From Anaerolineae bacterium (GTDB lineage: Bacteria; Chloroflexota; Anaerolineae; Aggregatilineales; UBA3940), in assembly GCA_016928235.1 (NCBI GenBank), contig JAFGLD010000122.1, forward strand, positions 1-35,886: DNA of 35,886 bases. Direction: 5' to 3'. The notes beneath the pieces were generated by a model. That model worked only from the letters and a program-made list of their open reading frames with translations, did not search any database and was not told the origin of the DNA. The translations under genes and the position numbers were made by a program. Position 1 is the first letter of the stretch. Each line of letters starts with the position of its first letter. Positions 25,894 through 35,724 of the stretch are shown here, piece by piece.

Positions 25894-26956
25894 GGTCAGA
25901 GATTGCCTCCATGACAGTCTTTTTGCGCCGGAAGATGCGTGTGTAATCACCCAGCAGTAAAACGAACAGCACTAGTGTCCCCTGAATCAGCCCACTAAGC
26001 GATGAATGAAGCTGAACGCGCGAGTGAACGAATGTCCCGCCGTTCAGCAGCGCCGAGAAGAACAACCCGATCAGAAGTGTCCACAGAGGGCGTGTGCCGG
26101 CCAGTAGCACGACCAGAATAGCCAGGAAGCCGATGCCGCCTGAGATGCTCTGCCGTAGGCTATCGAACCAGCTCAGAACACGCACCGCGCCGGCCAACCC
26201 GGCCAGCGCGCCACAGACCATCATGGCATTGATGGCCTCGCGCTCGCTGGGGACACCCAGCAGGAATGCCGAGCGCAGATTCTTGCCCTGCGCCTTGAGC
26301 TTGAGTCCCCAGAAAGTGCCGCGCAGCGCCAGCGCCACCAGAACAAGTGCTACCAGGGCCAGTATCAAAGAGAGTGGGCTAAATCGCGATGTCCCCATCA
26401 GGGGAAACAGGGCCTGGGTCGGAAACGGCACCGTGCCGCGTAAAGAGCCTCCTTCGGGTGGCTGCCAGGGACCTGATATCAGATAGATGGTAGCGATGGC
26501 TGCCAGGTTGTTGAGCGCCACGCCGCCGAATATCTCGTGGATGCGCCCGCGGGTCTTGAGGATGGCAGCCAGTGCGGCCCACAATGCGCCTGAAAGCATG
26601 GCAACAACGATGGCCAGAGGTAGGATTACCCAGCCGGGAATCGATGGGTTGGGTTTTGCGACCATGAGGGCGACCGCGCTGGCTCCCAGCGACCCGGCGA
26701 TCATTTGCCCTTCTACGCCGATGTTCCAGAGCCCGGCCGTAAAGGTTACCAGCAAACCGGTCGAGCATAGGAGGAGGGGAACCCAGAATGCCAGCGTGCT
26801 CAGGCTCTGTTCTCTTCCCCCAAATGATCCGTCGAACAGGGCCTGGTAGACGGTAAGAGGATTAGCACCAACAACTATCATCAAGAGCGTAATCAGGGCG
26901 AGCGCCAGGCTGATCGGCGCGATGGGCCAAATGCGGCGGATGATTTGATCGGTCAT
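25886..26956 (-). CDS. BMP-type ABC transporter permease (YufP-like)
   Basis: The 356-residue membrane protein is the first permease of a nucleoside/purine-type ABC importer. It has about nine to ten helices, the marker WNIGVEGQMIAGS (typical N-I-G-x-E-G-Q motif of the family), and the cytoplasmic coupling loop KAQGKNLRSAFLLGVPSEREAIN that contacts the ATPase. Its ATG overlaps the ATPase stop codon by four bases (ATGA), and GGAGG lies about nine bases upstream, so translation is coupled. The C-terminus ends in a short basic tail (RIFRRKKT). Substrate is inferred as nucleoside or purine from neighbours and family. Confidence 0.92.
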   Translation of the reverse strand: MTDQIIRRIWPIAPISLALALITLLMIVVGANPLTVYQALFDGSFGGREQSLSTLAFWVPLLLCSTGLLVTFTAGLWNIGVEGQMIAGSLGASAVALMVAKPNPSIPGWVILPLAIVVAMLSGALWAALAAILKTRGRIHEIFGGVALNNLAAIATIYLISGPWQPPEGGSLRGTVPFPTQALFPLMGTSRFSPLSLILALVALVLVALALRGTFWGLKLKAQGKNLRSAFLLGVPSEREAINAMMVCGALAGLAGAVRVLSWFDSLRQSISGGIGFLAILVVLLAGTRPLWTLLIGLFFSALLNGGTFVHSRVQLHSSLSGLIQGTLVLFVLLLGDYTRIFRRKKTVMEAISDHE

Positions 26957-28611
26957 AACTCCTGTCCTCCAATGAGATGTCCCAACTCGTCGACGGAGGT
27001 TTCCCCGGCATTGAGGATACGTGACATCACGCCGCCGGAAAAGACGGCGATGCGGTCACTCTGCTCCAACAACTCGTCTAGATCGGCCGAAGTAAAGATG
27101 ATAGCTGTTCCTTCGCGTCGGCGCTCCTGGAAAAGCTCCCATATCCAGTTGGTCGATGTGACGTCTAAGCCTCGTGTGGGGTGTTCGAGGAGGAGAAGCC
27201 GCAGCGGCTGGTTTAGAAATGCAATCATGGCGCGCTGTTGGTTGCCCCCGGATAGTCCATCGACCAGCGTCTCAGGCTGTCCAACAATGTTATAACGCTG
27301 AATGCGATCGACAGTTTGGGAACGGATCTGCTCCCAATCGACGACAAATGTATGTGTGGGAGCGGCCAGGGCCATATGCTCGCTGATTGTCAAACCGGGG
27401 ATCAGCCCCTCCTCCAATCGACCGGCGGGGACGTAAGCGCCTCCTCGTTGTTGGAATGCATGGTAGGGAGATTGGTCAGTCCAGGCTACTAAAATCGTGC
27501 CAATCAGCCAGATCAGGCCCGAGATAAGCAGGCTGATAGCCGCCCCTCCCGCAAAGTCCAGCCCGGCGATATGCCCTCCGAACAAGCGAATAAGCAACCA
27601 TACGATCACGATCGCGAAAACGCCGGGGGCCAGTCTTGCAATCCAGTAGAAGCCGGAGTGCTTGCCCTTCACTGTAGCATCATCAAGCAAGATTTTTCCG
27701 GCTGAGGATGGCAGCAGCCCGGCGCAGGCTTGTAACAACACCTGTTGGCCACTCCCTTCCAGCCCGGCCAGCCCCAGCACTTCGCCTTCGCGAATCGTCA
27801 GAGAGATGTCTTGGATGGTCAGATCCTCCGAGCGCACAGTGACATGTTCCATCTTCAGCACACATCGGCCACTCTCAAAGAGCTGTTTCTGAGCGCGGGC
27901 AATCTCCCCACCGAACATCAGGCGTACCAGCTCGCTGGTCGGAGAGGGCATAGATCGGGTCCCCATCAGCTTGCCCTGGCGCAATACCACTACCTCATCG
28001 CACAGTTGTTGGACCTCTTCAAGCTTATGCGAGACAAGGATGATGATTTTTTGCTCGTCATGTGCCAGATGACGCATGGTATTGAAGAGTACTTCCTTCT
28101 GTTCCGCGCTGATACCTGTCGTAGGCTCATCCAGGATGAGAACTTCGGCGCCCAGCGAGAGTAGCCGGATCAACTCGGCCTGCTGGCGCTCGCCAAGCGT
28201 GAGTGTATCGATATAAGCATGGGGGTCGATGGCAAATCCAAAGCGTTGCCCATAAGCACGCAGATGCTCAGCGCCAGATTTGAGATCGAGCAGCAGGTTG
28301 TCCTGGTAAGCCAGCTGGTAGTTTTCGACGGCCGGCAGGGCCGGGAAGTCGAGAGGATCCTGGTAGAGCATCCCGATGCCCCGGCAGAGCGCATCGGAAG
28401 GCGAGGAAAATGAGGTGTCTTGCCCGTCCAGCCGGATCGTTCCATTGGTGGGCTGTTGGTAACCGGATAGGATCTTCATCAAAGTGCTCTTGCCCGCGCC
28501 GTTCTCGCCCAGCAGTCCATAAATGCGGCCCGGCTCCAATACCAGGCTGATTCCATCATTGGCGCGGACTTGATCGAAGATCTTTTGGATGTCTTGTAGC
28601 TCTACACGCAT
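26953..28611 (-). CDS. BMP-type ABC ATPase with a two-helix membrane insertion
   Basis: This is a tandem ATPase of the RbsA/YufO type. NBD1 is complete: GENGAGKS (35-42), signature LTLGERQQ (137-144), Walker B LILDEPT (158-164) and the H-loop H195. NBD2 is degenerate as in the family: GLEGSGQQ (283-290) lacks the Walker A lysine, while LSGGNQQR (453-460) and PTRGLDV (478-484) remain and the catalytic Glu is His477. Between the NBD2 Walker A strand and the YVPAGRLEEGL segment (393-403), about 60 extra residues contain two strongly hydrophobic segments (about 327-344 and 354-376). This raises the length to 552 from the usual ~510. GGAG precedes the ATG. Gene order and overlap with the permease support a real importer subunit. 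Confidence 0.9.
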   Translation of the reverse strand: MRVELQDIQKIFDQVRANDGISLVLEPGRIYGLLGENGAGKSTLMKILSGYQQPTNGTIRLDGQDTSFSSPSDALCRGIGMLYQDPLDFPALPAVENYQLAYQDNLLLDLKSGAEHLRAYGQRFGFAIDPHAYIDTLTLGERQQAELIRLLSLGAEVLILDEPTTGISAEQKEVLFNTMRHLAHDEQKIIILVSHKLEEVQQLCDEVVVLRQGKLMGTRSMPSPTSELVRLMFGGEIARAQKQLFESGRCVLKMEHVTVRSEDLTIQDISLTIREGEVLGLAGLEGSGQQVLLQACAGLLPSSAGKILLDDATVKGKHSGFYWIARLAPGVFAIVIVWLLIRLFGGHIAGLDFAGGAAISLLISGLIWLIGTILVAWTDQSPYHAFQQRGGAYVPAGRLEEGLIPGLTISEHMALAAPTHTFVVDWEQIRSQTVDRIQRYNIVGQPETLVDGLSGGNQQRAMIAFLNQPLRLLLLEHPTRGLDVTSTNWIWELFQERRREGTAIIFTSADLDELLEQSDRIAVFSGGVMSRILNAGETSVDELGHLIGGQEL

Positions 28612-28700
28612 CTATTTGGTACTCCATAGTAGTTACCCAGGAAAGTTCTTGACGGGTAGTTATGCCGGATGAGTAAACATGTAATGGTGTGTACAGTCAC

Positions 28701-28744
28701 TGTCAATTGACAAAGAGAGCGGCTTATCCGGGCCGCTCTCTTTG
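28701..28744 (-). promoter_or_regulatory. 13-bp hairpin and TGTCAATTGACA palindrome between BMP and ATPase genes
   Basis: CAAAGAGAGCGGC (28711-28723) pairs perfectly with 28732-28744 around an eight-base loop, 21 bases after the BMP stop. On the minus strand only TTTG follows, so it may be a leaky terminator or a 3' stabiliser that keeps binding-protein mRNA above transporter mRNA. It overlaps a 12-base palindrome TGTCAATTGACA (28701-28712) that includes a perfect TTGACA on the minus strand, possibly a -35 for a secondary promoter; the -10 is poor. Confidence 0.6.
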
Positions 28745-28765
28745 TGAAATCACAGGACAAGACAA

Positions 28766-30082
28766 CTACTTACTGGAACCGGTCATCCCCTCCAGCAGTT
28801 GGGGCAGATACCAGATCAGCGGATCGGGCGCCTCGACACCGTCAGCGATGTACTCGGTGCCGTCTTGGAGGTTAATGGGGCCTGTCCAGACATTGATGCT
28901 GCCATCGGCCAGCCCACTGATGAAAGTATCGAGGGTGGCTTTCACGTCGTCGGTCAGGGCCGGGCCATTAACCCACCCAACATGGCTGGTATCCGGGTTA
29001 GTCATATCTGCCCAATCCGGGCCAAGCCATTCGAAGGATTGCTCCCATGTGCCGTCCTTGATGCTTTGCGCAATCTTGAGATAGGATGGCCCCCAGTTGA
29101 AGAAAGGTACACCCAGGCAAACCTCGGGCGCTTTATCGCATGCACCTTCATAGTCGTAAGGGATCGCCAGAACTGCCTCTTCCTTTTCAGCCCGCTGGCC
29201 GGCAACATCAAGAGCCTCTGTTGTATCGATGCCACTGATCAATACGTCTGTGCCGCCGTCGAAGAGTTGATTGGCTACCTCGGTGGGGTCAAGCGTGAAG
29301 CCTGGAATGTTAAACCAGAAGCCGATCCAGGAAACTTCGAATTTCAGTTCGCCCGGCGTTTCCTCTCGGTAGTTGTCGTAACAGTACCGGGCACCCAGAT
29401 AGGCTGATGCGGTCAGGCGGCGGGTCTCATCGTTGATCAGCGGACCGAGATAACCGATGCTGCCTGTTTCGGTTGTCAGCGCGGCCGCGCACCCGGCGAT
29501 AGCCTTCATGTCTTCCATCCGCCCCATGACGTTACCCAGATTGGCAGGCGGCTTGACAGCCAGGTTCGGGCGTTGATCCCAGGTGTCATCACCTGATGCG
29601 TTGATGAAGATGATATCAGGGCGATTGGCTGCTACCGTGGTGGTATCCTCTTCAAACTCATCCGAAGTGGTAAAGATGAGCGTCGCGCCCTGGCTCACCA
29701 TGTCGCTGACGACGCCTTCCAATGTCGCTTCGGGTTTGTCAGCCGAGTTCAGGCTCTCGAAGACGATCATCTTAGCGCCCGGTATGTTCTCCTCGATATA
29801 TTGACCGGCCTCATAGTGGGCTTGGCTCCAGCCGTGATCGTTCTTGGGGCCAACCAGCACCATTCCGAAGATGAACGGCTCCACGGTAGGCTCAGCAGTG
29901 GGCTCCTCCGTGGGGGCTTCTGTCGGCTCTTCGATCACGGGAGGGGTTGTTGGTATAGATATAACCACATCCTCGGTTGGAACCGGCTCGGTTGTTGCCG
30001 TGGCTGCCTGCTGGCAGGCCGACAACAGCAACATTAATGTCAGAGCAAGCATCAGTAGAACTGCCTTATGCTTATTAAACAT
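28766..30082 (-). CDS. BMP-family substrate-binding lipoprotein
   Basis: The 438-residue protein is the extracellular receptor of the importer. Its signal peptide ends in the lipobox LLSAC, so C23 is lipidated. A linker rich in Pro, Thr and Glu (24-69, with PTEAPTEEPTAEPTVEP) leads to the BMP (PnrA-like) binding fold, which begins FIFGMVLVGPKNDHGWSQAHYEAG (D82, W85) and includes AGCAAALTTETGSIGYLGP. Members of the family bind purine nucleosides or related bases. AAGGAG stands seven bases before the ATG, the best ribosome site in the locus. A 231-base upstream gap with an extended -10 and repeated TCAAGA half-sites suggests separate control. Confidence 0.93.
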   Translation of the reverse strand: MFNKHKAVLLMLALTLMLLLSACQQAATATTEPVPTEDVVISIPTTPPVIEEPTEAPTEEPTAEPTVEPFIFGMVLVGPKNDHGWSQAHYEAGQYIEENIPGAKMIVFESLNSADKPEATLEGVVSDMVSQGATLIFTTSDEFEEDTTTVAANRPDIIFINASGDDTWDQRPNLAVKPPANLGNVMGRMEDMKAIAGCAAALTTETGSIGYLGPLINDETRRLTASAYLGARYCYDNYREETPGELKFEVSWIGFWFNIPGFTLDPTEVANQLFDGGTDVLISGIDTTEALDVAGQRAEKEEAVLAIPYDYEGACDKAPEVCLGVPFFNWGPSYLKIAQSIKDGTWEQSFEWLGPDWADMTNPDTSHVGWVNGPALTDDVKATLDTFISGLADGSINVWTGPINLQDGTEYIADGVEAPDPLIWYLPQLLEGMTGSSK

Positions 30083-30135
30083 GGAATCTCTCCTTATTCC
30101 TCTATTATCGACGAAATACGATTGAATGAACTTCA

Positions 30136-30193
30136 GTTATAGCAAACAATCGATAGTTTTCTTGACCTCACCTCCTCAAGAATCCTCTTGACC
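30136..30193 (-). promoter_or_regulatory. Promoter with three TCAAGA half-sites upstream of the BMP gene
   Basis: On the minus strand TGC-TATAAC (TATAAC at 30136-30141) is an extended -10 about 55 bases before the BMP start codon. Upstream lie two direct copies of GGTCAAGA (30186-30193 and 30160-30167, 26 bases apart) and one inverted TCTTGA (30176-30181). Together they make two overlapping palindromes: TCAAGA-N4-TCTTGA (16 bases) and a TTCTTGA/TCAAGAA pair spaced by ten. The nearest copy covers the expected -35 region, consistent with an operator. The regulator is unknown and is not in the window. Confidence 0.5.
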
Positions 30194-30210
30194 GCCGTTT
30201 CTGTACCAGG

Positions 30211-30255
30211 ATGCGAGGTTGTTTTGATGCTTGGCGTTAGCTTTGTGCCTCGCAT
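30211..30255. repeat. 8-bp inverted repeat in the ygeW-BMP gap
   Basis: ATGCGAGG (30211-30218) and CCTCGCAT (30248-30255) are perfect complements with 29 bases between them. There is no T-run, so it is not an intrinsic terminator. It may structure the transcript that reads from ygeW into the BMP gene. Confidence 0.35.
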
Positions 30256-30313
30256 AGTTGAAACAGACTGATACTCTTATATTGTAAACGACGTGTGTCG
30301 ATCTGCAACAGGC

Positions 30314-31294
30314 TCATCGCATCGTGAGCGCCATGACCGCCTTCTGGACATGCATCCGGTTTTCGGCTTCATCGTATACACGGCTGTGGGGGCCATCGAT
30401 GATGGCATCGGTGACCTCGACGCCCCGGTCGGCGGGCAGGCAGTGCATGTAGATGGCATGCTCGGCCGTCGGTGCCATGCGACGCTCGTCGCAGATCCAA
30501 TCGGTATATTTCCGGCCGATGGCCGCCGATTCGGCGTCGTCGGTGGTTGTCAGGCTGGCTCCCCAGCTCTTGGGGTAGACGATGTTGGCGCCTTCGAAGC
30601 CCGCGTCAAAATCGTCGATGATCTCAAAGGAACCCCGGCTTTTTCGGGCATTGTCTTTGGCCTGCTCGATAATCTCCGGCATCAGCTTGTACTCGGGTGG
30701 GTGGGTCAGGCGCACGTTCATCCCGAAGCGGCTCATCAGCAAGATCAGGCTTTGGGGAACAGAGAGCGGCTTCTGGTAGCTGGATGCATAGGCCCAACTG
30801 ATGTTGATGGTCTTGCCGTGCAGATCGCGCCCGAAGTTCTCGATGATGGTCATCAGGTCGGCCAGTATCTGGAAGGGGTGGTAGATGTCACACTGCATGT
30901 TGAGGACCGGCACCCGGCTGGCCTCGGCTACCTCGCGGATGTACCGGCTACCCTGCCCCCAGTCGACATTACGGATAGCAATACCATCGCTGTAGCGCCC
31001 CAGTATCTCGCCGATCTCCTTGGCCGTATCGCCATGGGCGATTTGCGTGGTGCGGCTCTCGACAAACATGGCATGCCCGCCCAGTTGCGCCATCCCCGCC
31101 TCGAAGCTGGCCCGGGTGCGGGTGCTGCTGTAAAAGAACAGCATGGTCAGCACCCTGTCCCGCAGGATGGCGTGTGGTTCGCCCAGCGCCCGTTTGCGCT
31201 TGAGATCGAAAGCGATGTCCATCACCGTCCAGATTTCGTCATCAGTCCATTCTTGGGTCGTGATCAGATCACGGCCGCGTAAATCCGTTTGCAT
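30314..31294 (-). CDS. ygeW: YgeW-like knotted carbamoyltransferase
   Basis: The 326-residue protein belongs to the aspartate/ornithine carbamoyltransferase superfamily, on the YgeW branch. Visible are the carbamoyl-phosphate loop STRTR (57-61), TQIAHGD (84-90), MQCDIYHPFQILADL (133-147), SWAYASSYQKPLSVPQ (166-181, characteristic of YgeW) and MHCLPADRG (283-291). Catabolic members break carbamoylated substrates such as oxamate or ureido compounds to carbamoyl phosphate, which can give ATP through carbamate kinase; none is in the window. It is shorter than the ~396-residue E. coli YgeW, mainly by a loss near residues 245-265. AAGGAG precedes the ATG. It follows the YgeY gene after 58 bases. 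Confidence 0.88.
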   Translation of the reverse strand: MQTDLRGRDLITTQEWTDDEIWTVMDIAFDLKRKRALGEPHAILRDRVLTMLFFYSSTRTRASFEAGMAQLGGHAMFVESRTTQIAHGDTAKEIGEILGRYSDGIAIRNVDWGQGSRYIREVAEASRVPVLNMQCDIYHPFQILADLMTIIENFGRDLHGKTINISWAYASSYQKPLSVPQSLILLMSRFGMNVRLTHPPEYKLMPEIIEQAKDNARKSRGSFEIIDDFDAGFEGANIVYPKSWGASLTTTDDAESAAIGRKYTDWICDERRMAPTAEHAIYMHCLPADRGVEVTDAIIDGPHSRVYDEAENRMHVQKAVMALTMR

Positions 31295-31352
31295 AGCGTG
31301 AAAGGCTCCTTCAATACAAAGATAAGTGATTGACCCGTGTATGGTGATTGAT

Positions 31353-32558
31353 CTACGTCAGCAGACCCGGCAAGAGCGCATACCATTCGGTTGCCTTGAC
31401 GACGTCATCCAATCTGACCTGCTCGATGACTGTGTGCGCGTGAACTTCGTCCCCGGGACCATAGCCAATGCAGGGAATGCCCGCTTTGCCCATCCAGTAA
31501 ACGCCGTTGGTCGAGAAATCCCACTTGCCGGTCGGCAGTGGTTTTCCCCACAGTAGATTGCCTGCCAGAACGCCGGCTTGAACGAGTTTGTTGTTCTCCG
31601 GTAGTGCCCATGCCGGGAAGATTTTATCGACCGGGAAGACGAAGCCGGTATAGCTGGGAGCATCGTAGGACAGAATCGACGCTTTGATATCGTCACGATC
31701 ACCGATCATGCGCCGGATGCGCTCAAGCTCGGCTTGTGGCTCCTCGCCAAATGTGATACGGCGGTCGATGGTGATCAGGGCTTCGTCAGGCACCGCGTTG
31801 ATGCTTGGCGTCTTGACGCGCATATCGGTTACGGTTATACGTCCGTGTCCCAGGAATGGATCATCGCCAAGTTCCGGCTCGATCTTGCTGATCTCATCGA
31901 TGATCGGCAGCAGCTTGTAAATGGCGTTATCGCCGAGGAAGTTGCTGCCGGCGTGCGCGCTTCTCCCCTTGGCGATGACCTGTATCTCGACGCGGCCCTT
32001 ATGCCCGCGGTAGACCTGCATCCTGGTCGGCTCGCCGATCACGACGAAATCCGGGCGCAGCCCCTCGGCCTCTACCAGCGCATGCGGCGCGATGCCGTCG
32101 CACCACTCTTCCATGTTGCCGAAGTAGTAGCCGGTGATGCCGTCGAGCAGACCCAACTCCCTGGCCATGGCCAGACCGTAGATCATGCCCGGCGTGCTGC
32201 CCTTTTCATCGCAGGCTCCCCGCGCGAAGAGAATGCCGTCTTCAACTTTGCCCTGGAAGGGATCCCATTCCCAGCTTTCAGGGTCGCCAATGCCTACGGT
32301 ATCGATGTGACTGTCGTAGAGCAGCTTCAGCGGCCCATTGCCGATCGTGCCGACGATGTTGCCCATCTGATCGAACCAGACATCGCTGAAACCAAGTTTG
32401 CGCATCTCTATAGCTGCGCGTTTGCCAACGTCATGAATCTGACCATCGTAGCTGGGAATGGCACACAGGTCACGCAAGAATGCGATGATGTCAGATCGCT
32501 GCTCGGCCACTCGTGTCTTGATCTGCTCAATCACGGCTGAATCAACTTTGTCGGTCAT
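31353..32558 (-). CDS. ygeY: YgeY-family M20 hydrolase
   Basis: The 401-residue M20 dizinc hydrolase has an intact active site: YDSHIDTV (H84, D86), GACDEKGS (D117), the general base and metal Glu pair E150-E151 in NMEEWCDG, GEPTRMQVYRGHKGR (175-189), and a C-terminal HAHTVIEQVRLDD. YgeY proteins are often annotated as putative selenium metabolism hydrolases. In purine-degrading loci they sit beside ygeW, ygeX and hyuA and are thought to cleave an N-acylated amino acid intermediate. It lies 18 bases after adenine deaminase and 58 before ygeW. Compared with its paralogue at 16630-17883, only this copy keeps the catalytic Glu pair. Confidence 0.92.
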   Translation of the reverse strand: MTDKVDSAVIEQIKTRVAEQRSDIIAFLRDLCAIPSYDGQIHDVGKRAAIEMRKLGFSDVWFDQMGNIVGTIGNGPLKLLYDSHIDTVGIGDPESWEWDPFQGKVEDGILFARGACDEKGSTPGMIYGLAMARELGLLDGITGYYFGNMEEWCDGIAPHALVEAEGLRPDFVVIGEPTRMQVYRGHKGRVEIQVIAKGRSAHAGSNFLGDNAIYKLLPIIDEISKIEPELGDDPFLGHGRITVTDMRVKTPSINAVPDEALITIDRRITFGEEPQAELERIRRMIGDRDDIKASILSYDAPSYTGFVFPVDKIFPAWALPENNKLVQAGVLAGNLLWGKPLPTGKWDFSTNGVYWMGKAGIPCIGYGPGDEVHAHTVIEQVRLDDVVKATEWYALLPGLLT

Positions 32559-32576
32559 CCGTTACCCAAACTATCG

Positions 32577-34283
<1,707 letters not shown>

Positions 34284-34296
34284 GTTGTCTCCTGAG

Positions 34297-34329
34297 AGAC
34301 CCTAAAGGTTTTCAAAACCTTTAGGGTCT
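34297..34329. repeat. 33-nt near-perfect palindrome at the hyuA stop
   Basis: Two 16-base arms, AGACCCTAAAGGTTTT (34297-34312) and its exact complement (34314-34329), flank a single C. The hyuA stop codon (34321-34323) lies inside the right arm, and the last hyuA codons are therefore encoded by it. No T-run follows. It could be a transcript-processing hairpin or an inserted palindromic repeat that supplied the stop codon. Confidence 0.75.
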
Positions 34330-35712
34330 GGTTGTTGAGTAGGGTTGGCTATGGATGAAACGACCTCTTCCGGTCTTGCCCAGGAATTCCCCGTCACGGT
34401 AGATAATCTCCCCGCGTGAGAGGGTCATCCGCACCTTACCCTTGACCCGCATCCCCTCGTAGGGGCTGTAATCGGCGACGTAGTGCAGGTTCTTGTGGCT
34501 GATGGTGCTTTCGGGCAGCGGATCATAGAGCACCACATCGGCGTCACTGCCGGCGGCCAGTATGCCCTTGCGTGGGTAGAGACCGAAGATACGGGCGGGG
34601 TTGACCGTCATCAGGTTAGCGATTTTTGCCACTGGCTCCCCAAGCTTGTCGCAAAAGAGTGTGTACATCAGCAGGAAGAGCGTTTCGATGCCCGGTAGAC
34701 CACCGGGCGTTTGGGTGAAATCGGGATTGGCCTGCTTCTGCGCCAGGTTGTAGTCGCAAGTGTCCGTCGAGATGACATCGACCATGCCCGCCTGTACGAA
34801 CTCGCGCAGAGAGCGTCGATCGTGTTCTGAGCGCAGCGGCGGTTGGAGGATGTAATGCTCCGGCTGGCTGCCCGCGTAGACCGAATCGTCCAGCAGGAGG
34901 TACTGTGGGCAAGTTTCGCAGTAAACTGAGTAACCCTTGTCTCGGTACTGCTTGACATCGAAGACCGAATAGCTTGTAGAACAATGGGCGATGTATGTCT
35001 TCGACCGGCCCACCGGTAGGGTAGCCAGGTTCATCACCCGGTTCACCGCTTCGATCTCGGCTTCCTCCGGGCGACTCTCGGCGTGATAGGCCCAATTGGT
35101 CTTGTCCTGTTCGATGAGCCGCTGCGTGGCATCGGTGACCAGGCTGTCATTCTCGCAGTGAACCATCGCGACCATGCCGGATGGCATGGTTTGGAAGATG
35201 TGCCACAGCGCCGCGTCATCGAGATAATAGTTGGGGCGATAGGTGGTAAAGAGCTTGAGGCTGGTGATACCCAGGTCAAGCAGGCTCTCCAGGTCATCTT
35301 CCAACTGCTTGAGGTCGTGAGCAGGCTCCAGGATGACCATGTGGAAGGCATAATCGATGATCGATTGGACGGCTTCTGCCTGACGAGCAGCGAGGGCATC
35401 GGCAAAGGGCTTGTCTTTGAGCTGATTGGCAAAGTCGATCACCGTTGTCACGCCGCCTGCCGCGGCTGCCTTGCTGCCGATCTCCCAGTTATCGGCCGTC
35501 TGGTAGATGCCCGTATCGAGCTGGATGTGGGTATGCGCGTCGATGATGCCGGGGAGTACCAGCAGTCCTGACGCATCGATAAGCGTGTCTTCAGGCTGCG
35601 GATCGGCATGAGCCAGGATGCCGGCGATCTTCTCATTTTCGATCAGTAGATCGGCATGAACTGTGCCGTCTGGCGAGACGATGTTCCCGCCCTGGATGAT
35701 CAGCCGTGCCAT
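34321..35712 (-). CDS. hyuA: HyuA-type hydantoinase/dihydropyrimidinase
   Basis: This dizinc cyclic amidohydrolase has 463 residues. Metal ligands can be read: H60 and H62 in DAHTHIQ, the carboxylated lysine K153 in SLKLFTTY, H185 in MVHCEND, a further His in IAHCST, and Asp in STDTCDYN. The NPARIFGLYPRKGILAAGSDAD segment is the usual C-terminal signature. The enzyme opens five- or six-membered cyclic amides (dihydropyrimidines, hydantoins, allantoin-like rings). In ygeW/ygeY loci the equivalent HyuA is assigned to anaerobic purine breakdown. GAGGG precedes the ATG. The upstream deaminase gene ends 12 bases before it. The exact ring substrate is unproved. Confidence 0.92.
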   Translation of the reverse strand: MARLIIQGGNIVSPDGTVHADLLIENEKIAGILAHADPQPEDTLIDASGLLVLPGIIDAHTHIQLDTGIYQTADNWEIGSKAAAAGGVTTVIDFANQLKDKPFADALAARQAEAVQSIIDYAFHMVILEPAHDLKQLEDDLESLLDLGITSLKLFTTYRPNYYLDDAALWHIFQTMPSGMVAMVHCENDSLVTDATQRLIEQDKTNWAYHAESRPEEAEIEAVNRVMNLATLPVGRSKTYIAHCSTSYSVFDVKQYRDKGYSVYCETCPQYLLLDDSVYAGSQPEHYILQPPLRSEHDRRSLREFVQAGMVDVISTDTCDYNLAQKQANPDFTQTPGGLPGIETLFLLMYTLFCDKLGEPVAKIANLMTVNPARIFGLYPRKGILAAGSDADVVLYDPLPESTISHKNLHYVADYSPYEGMRVKGKVRMTLSRGEIIYRDGEFLGKTGRGRFIHSQPYSTTRP

Positions 35713-35724
35713 AGATATTCCCTC

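Noticed and set aside
30293..31282. 329-residue plus-strand frame opposite ygeW
   Set aside because: Long antisense frame caused by codon bias; the minus-strand protein has full carbamoyltransferase motifs.
31734..32540. 268-residue plus-strand frame opposite ygeY
   Set aside because: Antisense shadow; the M20 motifs on the other strand are decisive.
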